Positions 20,168-31,463 of a stretch of DNA of 64,000 bases are shown piece by piece. The DNA is from Rhyacophila brunnea (taxonomy: Eukaryota > Arthropoda > Insecta > Trichoptera > Rhyacophilidae). Where the stretch lies: positions 219,846 through 283,845 of the forward strand of contig JAGYXB010000462.1 of assembly GCA_022495005.1 (NCBI GenBank), given 5' to 3'. The translations under genes were made by a program, and so were the position numbers. The stretch's first letter is position 1, and each line of letters begins with the position of its first letter. Under the pieces are notes generated by a model, which worked only from the letters and a program-made list of their open reading frames with translations, ran no database searches and was not told the origin of the DNA.

Positions 20168-21540
20168 ATACACAATAAATTAATTATTTATTATGCACAT
20201 CTTTAAGTTCTAACGAGGGAATAATTATTATTTTCTTTTGTAAACATCATTAGGAATAATAATTCTTAGTCCGTATTAAAAATGTTTCAAGCGCGAAATG
20301 TATAAGGTACAACTACCTACTGAGTAGATAGAAACATATTAAAGAGACTTGCCTACTTACTCTACCAAATCGTTACGTACGTCTATTCCTTTGTGCATTG
20401 AATTCAACCATGCGGCGTCCAATCGTCCCGGCGGCCAATTACACCGACGGTTAATTAGTGCTGGCCAATTGCCCGCGGCCAGTTCGCGGCGCCAAATTGT
20501 CCTAGACCCCAAGCTGGGATCCTTCTGCTCTTAAGTTTGATCGAGTTATAAAAAGTAATACAAGCTTATAAAGTAACAAGTTATTAATGATATGACAATG
20601 ACCATTGACTCGGTAAATAAAAACACAGCTCCATGTGGATTGATTTAACAATATTAAATAGATAACGATAAAATATTTGGGGAGAGACATCAATGTATTA
20701 TCAGATTAAAGCTTTAATCATCTTTAAATCGATAAATCCCTATCTAAATACAATGGGAAGAATAAAATATATTTTTTATATCAAAGAGAAAGCGACAAAC
20801 TATAAAAAAACGGTTAAAAATAAGCGTAAAAAATAGTAGTCTCTTGAAAAAAAATATCTTTTTAATGTTATTTAATAAGTTTTCTTTAGACCCTTGAGTC
20901 TCTTTCCTGAAATAATTATTTTTAACCATTCTGTATAAGTTAACATGGTAATTTAATTAAATTTTCAAATAAAATAGTCAACGGACATCTTTCATTAAAT
21001 AACACTTATTTAACTATTAGCCCCGGTAGGTGGCGTCTCAAAAGGCGAAAAGTGAAGTTTATAATAATTCCAACAAGAATTAAGTTTGTGCTGCGTTCTA
21101 TTGCCGTAAACGGCGTATACCATATCTGCGCAATGTTGCTGGTGCAATATTGTATTTTTCTAAGCATCGCAAATGCCTATTTTAGATGATTGGTTCTCAG
21201 TAAGTTATTCTTGACGAATCGTGGTGTTGCCACGTTTAGAAAAGTCCCTCAAACTACGATTTGAACAAAAGAAAAATAGTTTATTTTATCACGAATGGTA
21301 TGAAAATACCATCTAATTTTGTCCTCCACATAAATATATTCATATTTTTGTTTAGAAGGAAGAGTTTTATTCTTAGCTACTATTTTTATTGTTATCGAAA
21401 TCGTTCATGAATAATCTATATTTTAAAATATACTTATTTTGTTTTACGCTTTTATTATCAGTGGTTGGCTTTTTGCAATGGATTGTAATTTGAAGATGCT
21501 TGTGGATTACTAATTATGGGGAGGGGTTTAAACAGGATGC
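20168..21540. other. Intergenic; GC-rich patch and AT-rich DNA
   Basis: 20400-20510 is a GC-rich patch with several spaced GGCCAATT/GGTTAATT motifs (GGCGGCCAATTACACCG, GCTGGCCAATTGCCCG), possibly an element terminus. The remainder is AT-rich, with a short GTAGGTGGCGTCTCAAAAGG block near 21027. No coding frame is supported. Confidence 0.4.
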
Positions 21541-21960
21541 CAGACACTGGCCTTTTATGGTAAGAGGGCTGGCGCGCGCACTCACGAACTGGTAAACGCA
21601 CGGTTCGGAACGTCACTCTCACGGTTTCACTTGGGATTTGGGATTAAATGATGACGACAAGTTCAGGATAGATGATAGACGCAACGTTCTCTCAAACCAT
21701 ATCAGATATAGCGCAACGAAGGTCGAACAGATACATTTGAGATGAGTCACTCTGTGGTTAACGACGGCTTAGCTTTAATAAGCCTAGGCACGTCCGTTGC
21801 TTTGATGTAACTGAATGTCAACTTAATCACGGTCGACTTATGACCCGTGGGTGCTGCTCGTCTGGTTTTGCGACAACAACTGAGATTTTTGGTAGGTAGA
21901 AAAAAAGGAACGAGGGCCACAATAAATGCCCCAAACAATTTGTATTGTTTACATATTTAT
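21541..21960 (+). repeat. LTR-like composite (pairs with 15.3 and 19.5 kb)
   Basis: Contains in order the 15.3-kb block (AGAGGGCTGGCGCGC, ACTGGTAAACG) and the 19.5-kb block (AAGTTCAGGATAGATGATAG through GTTAACGACGGCTTAGC), then an AATAAATGCCCC polyadenylation-like site near 21925. This is the most complete copy, and I infer that the other two are fragments of the same repeat. Termini were not fixed. Confidence 0.45.
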
Positions 21961-22859
21961 TAATTCTCAATGTGATTCTCTGTAGAGTTGGATAAAACCT
22001 CTACAATCTAGCAACACAAAAATCCATTTCAAGCAAATACTTTTGGCCAGGCATGAATACAGATTTACACTCTTGGGCAAAGATATGCATCGTCTGTCAG
22101 ACCGCTAAGATACAGCGACACACGAAATCATCTCTGAGCCAGTGGCGAAGGGTGACTTTCGGAAAGAGGTAGGCAGTGGAGATCTGATAAAAAAAAACAC
22201 ACTTGTCAGGTATACTTACGAAAAATAAGAAAATAATACGATATTTATTACTACTAATGAATAGGTACACACTAATTTAATGAAACTTCAAAAACTCACT
22301 GACGACATGAAATTTAGCGATCAGATTAAATTAAGTACGTTTTTTTCAAAAAGTTTATATACATCAAAAATTATTAGATAAAAGTTCTTTTTATTTTTAA
22401 AAACAGTCTATATTTATTAATATTCGATTAAACACCATAGAAATTATTTTTTAAATTTATTTAATTATTTATTATTTAGTTTTAGGCTCTGCAATCAGAG
22501 TTTACCTTAGTTCATAAAATTCGATAGACTGGGCGGGGCTAGGTGACGTAAAGTCCGTATAAAAAAATTGAGAATTATTTGAAACATAATCCGACCTTTA
22601 TTTAGGTCAATACAGATGGCGCGCTGTGGTATATTTTTTAAAACCTTTGCAGATTTTTTTGTAACTATGTAATACATTCCTACACATACGGCATCTCTCG
22701 TTGGCTAAATAAATTATTTTATAGAATAATATAATTAAGTGATTATATAAATAAGTCAATATGCAATTAAAAAATATTTTTCTTAAGAAGGTAGGTAGGC
22801 TTCAAATAATCGCCTAGTATGGAGTCTTTGCCACTGCTCGGAGCACTATAAAAATGCAA

Positions 22860-23345
22860 CAGGGACGACTTCAATGGAGATGACATGGACACCATGGGCC
22901 CTCTGCCATCATTGAGTGGTTTTGAATTCCTCCTTATGGTGATAGATAGCATCACATGATGACCAGAAGCATATCCACCCAAAGACACCCTTGCGCAAAC
23001 TATTGGTGCCACATTATTTTCGCGATACGTTCCAACATTCGGAGTACCATCAAAATTTACAACTGAGCAAGATTCGCAATTTGAATCTAAACTCCTACAA
23101 GAATTCAATAAATTACTTGGCATCCTTCATATACATACAACTACTGCTTATAACCCGAGAGCTAACGGTCTAGTAGAAAAATTACACAGGCAACTCAAGG
23201 CAGACCTCAGAGCAAGTTGTAATACCACAAACTGGATAGTAAAGTCGACCTACTTACTGTCTTCCTAGGTCTACGCACGACAGTAAAGGAATACCTTAAA
23301 TGCAGTCCTGGCTGAAATGGTTTACGGTCAGAATCTAAGAGATTA
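22860..23345 (+). pseudogene. Ty3/Gypsy integrase core fragment
   Basis: Plus-strand translation: MDTMGPLPSLSGFEFLLMVI, PEAYPPKDTLAQTI, FGVPSKFTTEQDSQFESKLL, LGILHIHTTAYNPRANGLVE, KLHRQLKADLRA and LAEMVYGQ. This is the retroviral-type DDE integrase core. The first Asp (MDTMGP) and the Glu (NGLVE) are visible. The second catalytic Asp, normally in TTDQG, reads TTEQD, so it is substituted. Two adjacent TGA codons (near 22955) and later stops also disable it. No RT or LTR is attached. Confidence 0.85.
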
Positions 23346-23439
23346 ATGAGGATATGAGTTAAGGGTATCTCAATAGGATCTACTAGGCCTAGGGCATATC
23401 ATAAATAAAATGGGCAATTGGAATTCTAAAATACGGGAA

Positions 23440-23570
23440 AAGGGGAATCGGATAGAGCGAGGAGAAGTTAGTTTTCAGGACGTGGGTTTCAATCCTCGGA
23501 CCTAATCCAGCTTACGCGTCTTCCAATCTATAAAAATTACTTACGGTATGTACTTATGGCCGAGAAAGTT
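23440..23570 (+). repeat. tRNA-like SINE head
   Basis: TCGGATAGAGCGAGGAGAAG followed about 30 bases later by ACGTGGGTTTCAATCCTCGG, a good match to a B box in a T-arm context. The A box is weak. It follows the Gypsy integrase fragment. It may be a diverged SINE rather than a tRNA gene, since acceptor-stem pairing is absent. Confidence 0.4.
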
Positions 23571-25215
23571 CCTGAAATATGAAATATCAAAATTGGACGC
23601 CACTCCCGGAGGAGCTAATGTCAGATGTAACAAAAGAAAGTATAAGGCTAATTTGAATAAAAGACTGCTGTAGTAGTTAATAAATAGATAGATATAATTT
23701 CTCAAGAATGCGAACAAGGTAGTAAGAAGGAAGGTGACTCGGGTGGTCGAAATGAAACGCTCGATCGTCTCAACAGAGATCCGTTTAATACAATAGACAA
23801 CAGAAATATGGGTTGTAATATTATTTAATCACAAAGACAGATTTAATTATTGCATTTATACATGAACAAAAATAATCAACTAGTTACAACACAAATCTAC
23901 TTAACTATAGGTAGGGACCTGAAGGGGTTAAATGGTTATACAGGTACAGCATAGATTATATTACCGTAGGGACACATCAAATAACAAACGAAAATCTCAC
24001 TATTATTAAGAAAAATTATACACTAATTTCATCTTATTCAATGCGACCGATATTATATCGCCCTATAATAGGGCTTCGTTTGAGAGTACTAGGCTGAAGA
24101 CACCCAGTATGGCAACCACAGTTCGAACCTGTGAAGACTTGGCTACACGAAGCTACTTGGCAATCTTCGAACTTGATCCTCTCCAGAGACAGGGGAGCTT
24201 ATTGGTTTTCTGAAAGGGTATATTTTTGTATTAAAAATCATTATATTGTATGAACGGCCGACAGGTGGCAGTGGCATTTGCGAATAAAATTATATTAATT
24301 CAAAGTCAAAGATTGGAAGCCTTCAAACACCTACTAGTCGTGCCGGTCTGGTTATATTGGCCGTTAAAACAACTAGAGACAAGCGGAACCCTATATCTAT
24401 GCGTATTTGACGAAATATTGTGCCACAAAATTTCACCTGATTTAGAATAAAGGCATTCAATGAAATTTACTTTAACGGGCAGGAATAGAGGTTCAAGCCT
24501 TCGATGATGCCTACGACGTCCGCCACTTATTTATTGATTCGATTTATACCGACGTAACTGCGAAATAATTAAAACAGAAAAATAACATTACGATATTACA
24601 TGTCAAATCGTAGTACACGTCATCGCGTCGCCGACTCGCTTCCGGCGAACGTCCACAGGTGCCAGTATATTAGCCGCCTCGCGACGATTGTTTTAGTTTC
24701 AAACCAATCCGGCGCGATCCCTTATAATTTAACACAACTATTATTTACTTTAATTTAATTTAATTTCTAGACACGGTAATGACAATATCAAAGACAGTGG
24801 ATCGCGGAATAAATTTAAAAATAACCACGAGATCGGCACTATCTCTACAAAAAGAAAAACACGCACATAAATCAATAATATACAGCATAAAAAGAATAAA
24901 CAATAATTAATAATAATTAAGAACAAAACCAGTGGCACTGAAGTTAATTCTGTACTATCGGGGCATGGTTTTGATATTATTTAGACCTAGTAAGAGGCAC
25001 TAGCTTGAAGTGAATTCGGCACGAAATAGGCGGGAAAGACGAAAGTCAATAATACATAAGGTTATAAACAAATAAGAAATCAACAGTAACTTAGGTTAGT
25101 AACACAGGGTACTTAGGTTTGTATGACGTGTTGATGTGTGAAGTCTTCGATGACCTTCGGGTGAAGGTACCGTGGAGATCCAGGTGATGTCCTCAAGGCG
25201 TCGGGGAAGAAAAGA
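23571..25215. other. Unassigned repeat-like region
   Basis: Moderate GC, no coding frame with recognisable motifs. It holds the tRNA-like T-arm near 24115 and a GC-rich block at 24600-24720. On the minus strand 24250-25215 may be the internal leader of the short-LTR element whose end is at 25238-25399. Confidence 0.35.
24100..24190 (-). repeat. tRNA-like T-arm, possible SINE
   Basis: The plus strand reads CACAG-TTCGAAC-CTGTG, a perfect 5-bp T-stem with a canonical loop. On the minus strand it is CACAGGTTCGAACTGTG, preceded about 25 nt upstream by TAGCTTCGTGTAG, a plausible degenerate A box. No 7-bp acceptor stem could be paired, so this is not called a tRNA gene. Confidence 0.35.
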
Positions 25216-25399
25216 GAGCGCCTTCACGTTGCGCCAGCTCATTTAAGGCGATGTCTTTGGCTCAATTTACGATGAAATGTGACTTCAACGCCATCTAAAG
25301 GCATCTTACCATGAATTTCTAAAAATGATTACTAAAATCTTTGGTCGATAGAAACCAGATGGCAATAAAATATAAAATAAAATATTGTGTGTCGCCACA
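25216..25399 (-). repeat. Short LTR with adjacent primer-binding-like site
   Basis: On the minus strand the block starts TGTGGCGACACAC (25399) and runs about 160 bp to about 25238, followed at 25236-25221 by TGGCGCAACGTGAAGG. That resembles a tRNA-Lys-type primer binding site (compare TGGCGCCCAACGTGGGG at 60.4 kb). The body matches 430-605. I infer a 5' LTR of a small or decayed element. A matching 3' LTR was not found below 25 kb. Confidence 0.5.
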
Positions 25400-25869
25400 T
25401 ATTAAAAATCATAAGCTTGATAAAAATGCATTTAAATTTATTATATATTTACTTACCTATGTAAAAATATTTACAATTAATATAACCCCATAAAATGTTT
25501 ACAATTCTAACATGTCTATTTGATTTGATTTAAAGTGTTTATGATTTTTACATTTTGTTTACCGTAGTTTTTTTTACAGTGGCAATAAAGGGTATCCTGT
25601 CCAGTCAATGAACCAGATTTTTTTACGTTGTCAATACGAATTAATATAAATATTTTTCTACAGTAAAATTCATTTATAGTAGTAAATGAACATTTAAGTA
25701 CAAATGTTTATAAGATTGAGTTTAATCTTGTACAATTGACAATTACATCAAATTTCTACTAGAGGTGGAATAAAAGAATGATATTAAATGAATAGCAAAA
25801 CAAATGCCATTCGAATTATTATTAAACAAAATAAGGAATATACAGTTGTACTTGGTTATTACTAGGAAG

Positions 25870-26215
25870 GTTGGACCGGCTGAATTTGCTCGTTATAAGC
25901 GGTACTCGTTATATCAGAGAATAGGTATTTTTATTGTCGGCGAAAACAACAATTAGACACTTAACTAGTGTCATAAACGTAATCTGTCCCCGGCGGCATC
26001 CTGTCCGATCGGATTTTATTGCTTAGGGTCGAAATGTCTTTAAACGATCAACACATTACCAGTATTTTAGCTCGGTATATCCGATAAGTATCTCGTTATA
26101 ACAGTGAATAAAAATGTTTTGAGAAAATCATATACCAAATGTCAACGATTGTTTCCTCATTACATCCGAGATCTCGCTATGTCCGAGATTGTAATAACCG
26201 AGTTCGACTGTAGTT
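25870..26215. mobile_element. Tigger-like MITE remnant
   Basis: The right end on the minus strand is CAGTCGAACTCGGTTATTAC next to TA, a typical Tigger/pogo terminus. CTCGTTATA, CTCGGTATATCCGA and GATCTCGCTATGTCCGAG recur across the segment in both orientations. The left end (GCTGAATTTGCTCGTTATAAG) is degraded. No transposase frame. Confidence 0.5.
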
Positions 26216-26672
26216 ATAATTATGACATGAGGCGTATAATTATTATCAAAACCTGCTTAACTCCACGAACACAATTGTTGGCAAAAGCGAAAAAACTACT
26301 GTGGGCTTAATTATTGCAAAATATAAGAAAAGATAAAATTAATGAATAAAGAAGTAGATAATAACACGTCACCTGCCGGGTTACTAATGTAAAAGCAACA
26401 TTTAAAAAGTTATATAGTGTTTAAGAATTCACTTAGGTAGGTTTTGATACTTAACATTGGATTTGAGTAGGTTTTGAAAGTCAATCATATGGATATAGGC
26501 TTTTTTGAAAGGAAATAAAGTGGATTGGAATAAAAGTTTATGCCAGGGGTGTATGACGGAGTAAGCAATAATGAAAGATGTGTTATATTATTTATTTTGG
26601 AAAATTATTATTTTATCAAAGAAAAAAGAATATTGGGCGTAAAATAATTTCGACATTACAACTTAAATTATA

Positions 26673-28090
26673 GGGGAAGAGCTACAATTATTGGCCAGTT
26701 AAGGATTTTTTCAACTTTGTTAATTTTTTGTGGACAGATATCATTAGGAAGGTGAAATAAAAAAATATTATTTGTTAAATTGTTTATTTGTTTATAATAA
26801 TCAATTATCAGAACATTTAAAAAAATATATTTTACATCATAAAAAAAATAATCAAAACAAAAGGCAGAAATCTACAATTATTGGCCACTTTTTTCAATTA
26901 TTGGCCACCAAAAAATGCAATTATTGGCCACCCCGAAATTGATGTAATAACATTATTTAAACAAAAATTAAAAAACAGTTTATGTAATATTATGATCACA
27001 CATCATTATTAAGTGTTCAATCAAGTACTTAATGCAACTTTATCGTCATTTTATTGGACATACGTAACATATTACTTAAAAATACAAAGAACACATTCAC
27101 ATTGAGTTACAGTGAGATAGGCATATTTAATTAAATACGTAGAGCTTGTTGGAAATTGATTTCAAAAATTCAAAAGAAATTTTATACCTCCCTAATAGAA
27201 GTTAACAAACATCTTGACGTAGCATAAAGGATAAATGAAAATCATTGAAGTTTTCTCACAGTAGGAACAGCATACAAAACTTTTCAGTAGAGGATTTTTG
27301 CGGAAGGAATTTTAGTGTGCTTCTTGGTATTTCAAATCTTCTGTTACTGAACGCAAAGACTCTTCACTATGGTCTTTCATATACTCTATTGCTTCTTTTA
27401 TTCTTCAGTTCTTGACTATATTTCATTCGTTTAGTTTGATGCATTTTTATTCTGGAACAATCAAGAAAAAAGTTTCTATTATCAGCCATCAAAACTACAA
27501 TTATGGGCCAGGTGGCCAACATTTATCTACGAATGTCGGAGAAATATAATAAAAACAAAGATGATTAATAATACTGTTAAAACACTATTTAGCTAATAAA
27601 AATAAATGTAATACTTTACTAATTAGTCACATATTCTATTATTAGCAAGGCCGGCCGATAAAGGAAAATCGACGTATTTTGGAATCAGTTATTGGCCACC
27701 ATCATAATATACCTACCCACCTATTTTTTTCCAAAATATATGTCTAATGATGTATACATAAATCAAATACATAGATACTTGTTAATTGGATTAGCATTTT
27801 GTATGATATTAAATGTTTAACATACCTTTTAACAGAAGTCCTTGTCCTTGTACAATTTACAACAAATCGCACTTATTTCACGGTTCGCTCGAACTGTCAG
27901 ATAAAAATGCGGTTTTGAGGTTGTTTTATAATTCTAAAAGTAACAATTATCTGTTTTACCAACGGAGGAACAATTGACGAGATTTCTTAATAACTTAACA
28001 GATGGCAATGTTGATTTAATATCTTAAAAAACTAGATTTTATCTGCAAGTGGCCAATAATTGAAGCTGGCCCATAATAGTAGCTCTTACC
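26673..28090 (-). mobile_element. pogo-like element with reiterated ATTATTGGCC motif
   Basis: Bounded by TA at 26671-26672 and 28091-28092. Inverted ends are GGGGAAGAGCTACAATTATT and, reversed, GGTAAGAGCTACTATTATGG. The motif (A)ATTATTGGCC or a close variant occurs at least eight times (about 26690, 26876, 26899, 26923, 27498, 27689 and, inverted, 28052 and 28069). A neighbouring duplicate at about 28277-28352 preserves the site without the element, which confirms both boundaries. A decayed helix-turn-helix coding remnant lies inside. Confidence 0.8.
27260..27445 (-). pseudogene. psq-type helix-turn-helix remnant of pogo-like transposase
   Basis: The minus strand reads MHQTKRNIV, RIKEAIEYMKDHSEESLRSV, TEDLKYQEA, then FRKNPLL, with stops near the start and after the EA. 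This resembles the N-terminal psq HTH of pogo/Tigger transposases (basic start, an EAL-type first helix, SLRxA, xxIPRSTL). The DDE domain is missing. Alternatives cannot be excluded, because the match covers only about 55 residues. Confidence 0.45.
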
Positions 28091-28276
28091 TACGTTTTCA
28101 TTATATACTTGCAATATAAAACGATAATACAATATAGTAATAGTGATTATAGTACTCGTATATGTAATATAATGATTAAAACTAGCAAATAAATGAAAAA
28201 TGTAAAATTTAGAGATATGTACCTAACCTAACTAAAATTGTTGAAATACAATAATTAATATTAGTGATAATTAAAA

Positions 28277-28352
28277 AATAATTTCGACATTAAAACTTTA
28301 CACTATACGTCTTCATTACATACTTGCAATATAAAACGATAATACAATATAC
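28277..28352 (+). repeat. Duplicate of the pogo-like element's empty site
   Basis: AATTTCGACATTAAAACTTT...CTATACGTCTTCATTACATACTTGC matches the sequence left of the element (AATTTCGACATTACAACTTA, about 26647) joined to the sequence right of it (CGTTTTCATTATATACTTGC, about 28093), with one TA at the junction. ATAAAACGATAATACAATAT follows in both. A local duplication preceded or captured the uninserted state. Confidence 0.8.
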
Positions 28353-28354
28353 CG

Positions 28355-28826
28355 GGTGCCGGACGAAATCCCGAAGGCCGAAATCCCGAATGCTGAAATC
28401 CCGAATGGCCGAAATCCCGAATGGCCAAAATCCCAAAAGGCCGAAATCCCGAAAGCCTAAATCCCGAAAGCCGAAATCCCGAAGGCCGAAATCCCGAATG
28501 CTGAAATCCTGAATGGCCGAAATCCTGAATGGCTGAAATCCCGAAAGCCTAAATTCCTAAAGCCGAAATCCCGAAGGCCGAAATCCCGAATGCCAAAATC
28601 CCGAATGCTGAAATCCTGAATGGCCGAAATCCCGAAAGCCGAAATCCCAAAGGCCGAAATCCCGAATGCTGAAATCCCGAATGGCCGAAATCCCGAATGG
28701 CCGATATCCCGAAAGCCTTAATTCCTAAAGCCGAAATCCCGAAGGCCGAAATCCCGAATGCCGAATGCTGAAATCCCGAACGGTCGAAATCCTAAATGGC
28801 CGGAATCCCGAAGGCCGAAATCCTTA
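28355..28826 (+). repeat. Minisatellite, unit about 16 bp (GCCGAAATCCCGAAT)
   Basis: About 28-30 diverged units of GCCGAAATCCCGAA followed by TG, AG, TGCT or similar. Units fall into longer composite blocks: the run ...AAAGCC, TAAATTCCTAAAGCC, GAAATCCCGAAGGCC recurs at about 28540 and 28715. One frame stays open for 62 codons (PKSRMLKS-type repeats), but this follows from the periodic sequence and I do not call a gene. Confidence 0.9.
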
Positions 28827-28829
28827 AAA

Positions 28830-29452
28830 ATACAAACAGTAATAATTAAATTAAATAATAAACACTTATCTTGAATTGCGCAAATTTTACACGAGAGACA
28901 AAAACCATTTTTTTGTAGAACAAATAATGGGTAAACGTAATTTTAAAAAATATTTCTTTTTTCTTATCACTTATCAGTTATCACATTAAATTTTACACAT
29001 TACATTCCGTTATTTATACTTTATTATACCTATATTATATTATTATGTATTGTGGGTATAATGTGTATAAAATTTCGATGTATTTCGATTATTTTAGGTT
29101 GCGAAGTATTATTATTTACACGTGTTCACCAATGGTATTTAATCTAATATGGCTAAATATCTTTACGACGCAGCAGCTAATGATAGCTAGCCTGACACTT
29201 AATAATAAAAATTAATACTAGGTATAAATACCCACAGTACCTATTCATGAATACAGTGCGGTAGGTAATGAATATGTTTGTTTTTATCAATGACTATCAT
29301 AAAATTTCATAAGAAGTATGATAGATAGTATGATAGTATCATTATAAGATTCATAAGAATCATAAGTATTCATGAATAAAGTGTGGTAATGGATATTATG
29401 TTTGTTTTTATCAATGTCAATCATAAAATATCGTATCACGTCATTATTGTTA
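28830..29452. other. AT-rich intergenic
   Basis: No coding signal. Around 29225-29300 and 29365-29420 an ATTCATGAATA...GTGnGGTA...TATGTTTGTTTTTATCAATG block occurs twice, about 140 bp apart, a small direct duplication. Confidence 0.5.
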
Positions 29453-29453
29453 A

Positions 29454-29697
29454 AGATCTACCATCGTAAGTTGGCAGCCGGTCGAATTTGAAACTAAAAT
29501 TGTTTATCGAGGATAAATTTGTTATAAATGCCTTTTAATTTTACAACATGTTTCTCGAATTATGGATTGCATAATATTTGTACAGAAATCTACTACCAAT
29601 AATAAATTATAAATTACTATTTTTTGTTAGTTATGGTAAAATTCTCAATGTCATACTAGCGCCCTCGCTGAAACGCCAATTTATGATGGTAGATCTA
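29454..29697. mobile_element. Small TIR element, AGATCTACCATC ends
   Basis: Left AGATCTACCATCGTAAGTTGGC and right GCCAATTTATGATGGTAGATCT form a 22-bp inverted repeat with two mismatches, enclosing about 200 bp of AT-rich DNA. TA-like flanks are present, but a target duplication is not certain. Size and structure fit a MITE. Confidence 0.75.
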
Positions 29698-31015
29698 TAG
29701 TTTATGTTTAACTGTCAAACATCATTCTATTTTTAGTAAATTCAATTTTATTTAGTAAAGAGAATTTAGTAATACATACTTTCAATTAGTAGGTAGAATG
29801 TTTTCTGATTTTCTCATTTGTAAAAAAAGTAGGTAGGTACTTATTCCTATACAAATATTATATTCATTATAATGTACATTTACATACGAAAGGAGGGGGG
29901 AGTGTTTCCTGGCGGCCGTGGGCTTCGCTATTTACCGCCAGAGGTCGTTAGGGTGTCCATTTTTGAGATTTGATAACCGTAGCGGGAAAGTTTGATATTC
30001 GAAAGATGCTGATTTTTTTTCCGTTGTGACCGGCGTACTTGAACTTTAGTTATTTACAATTTTAAGTCGAATGGAGTGGATATTTGAGCTGTCATGTCAG
30101 GTACTTGATATCTGGAAACGTCACATTTCTCGCGGGAACGTGTGTCTTTAATTTATCGGATGCTTTATTTTCTATTTGCTTTGCGTAAGACAGCAGATAG
30201 TATGGTCAGGGTCGCATGCTGACCTTGGAATGTTCCCGATTCGCCGCTTTCTTAAGGGTAAGCTCTACAGAATTGCCCTTGAGAATTGAAAATATGATTT
30301 TTTTATATGTGGTCCGGAATTGTTGGTCTACTAGCAATATACAAAGGTCGCCGACAATGCTTGTGTCAAATGTAAATGGTCTCTAAATTAAATTTAAATC
30401 ATAAACACAAACACGGTCGACGTGAAGACAGAATGGGGTGACCAAAAATAATATCTTCTAATATAGGTAGGTACGTAAATGTTACTAAATTCAATTTGTT
30501 AATCAACTGTTTGGGAGAAAGTATTGAAACCAATATGATGGTGACATTTTCAATTATGTGGTTACCACAATATAAACTTAATAATATATTAATATCTTTT
30601 TAACCTGAAATTGTCCGAGAATTAAACATACGAAGGATGTTGAAATGCATATCTACCTACATTTTTATTTCATGTGCTATCCAAAAAACATTAATAATGA
30701 ATAGTATTTATTTTTAATGTTTAGGACCAACATATTAAAAATAATAGGTACTTATTGCGCAATTTTACTTTTATACAACTAGTGAAACAATAGGTAGGTA
30801 GTACCTACCATTATTTATGTAAAGCCAATGGACGAAATAATTTATATCATGAGTGCCTAAAAATAATTATTAACATACAGTCACCACACACATTTATTTT
30901 TTATTCGCCAGTCGGACTGGCAGGCAAAAAATAACGTCAGGGCTGTCGAAGACATAATTATTTTGTACTTTTTAAGTTTTATTTATAATATTTATATTAT
31001 TTAAGTTTTGTCCAT
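29698..31015. other. Intergenic with a GC-richer block
   Basis: 29890-30300 is GC-richer (GGCGGCCGTGGGCTTCGC near 29912), without an open frame or motif that I recognise. It could be part of an LTR or an unrecognised exon. The rest is AT-rich. A small inverted repeat GCCAGTCGGACTGGC lies near 30908. Confidence 0.35.
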
Positions 31016-31463
31016 CTAATATCCACTGCGGTTCACGTAGTGGCATGCACCTGTTTTTCTGGGGTCAACTAATTCAAAAAGTAAACACCCATAATAGAAT
31101 TTTTCCAGTTTTGGTTGCATTATATTCCAACTCATTTCCGATTTTATTAATGGAAATTTCTCGGTGTACATAGTAAACAAACCTACGAATAAAAAAAGAC
31201 GGGAAGGAACACATTGATTCATCTCAGTAAAAACTGGCAACCAAATTTGCCATTTTGGAAAGCGACGATTTTGCGTAAACAAATATCACGTGGTCTGCAC
31301 GTGTGCGGTAAACTTCGTATGTGTTTGTAATTTTGTGTATTTTATGTTTGTGTATCATGCATTGTGGCCATATTTTCCGGCCTTTCTGATTGCCGTGATT
31401 TTTTATTCGTAGAAACAAACAGCATTTTTTATTAGTCAACTTTGAGCTTTGAGCCGTGCTCAC
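31016..31463 (-). pseudogene. Unrecognised coding remnant (two overlapping frames)
   Basis: Two minus-strand frames, 31463-31224 and 31282-31016, overlap by about 60 bp as if one indel split a protein of about 145 residues. The first is basic with CCLFLRIKNHGNQKGRKIWP. The second contains WQIWLPVF and LFLFVGLFTMYTEKFPL, hydrophobic but without a clear membrane segment. A short inverted pair CAGGGCTGTC/GACAGCCCTG flanks the region at about 30950 and 31825, which hints at a transposon. I do not recognise the family. Confidence 0.25.

Noticed and set aside
24115..24137. Possible tRNA gene from the perfect T-arm
   Set aside because: No matching acceptor or anticodon stem at proper spacing, so kept only as a tRNA-like repeat.
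25012..25024. GAATTCGGCACGA, identical to a common cDNA-library adaptor core
   Set aside because: Sits inside continuous sequence without any cloning junction. Probably coincidence, though a read check would settle it.
28324..28512. 62-codon frame through the minisatellite as a repeat protein
   Set aside because: Open only because the repeat period avoids stops. It ends within the array and has no supporting context.
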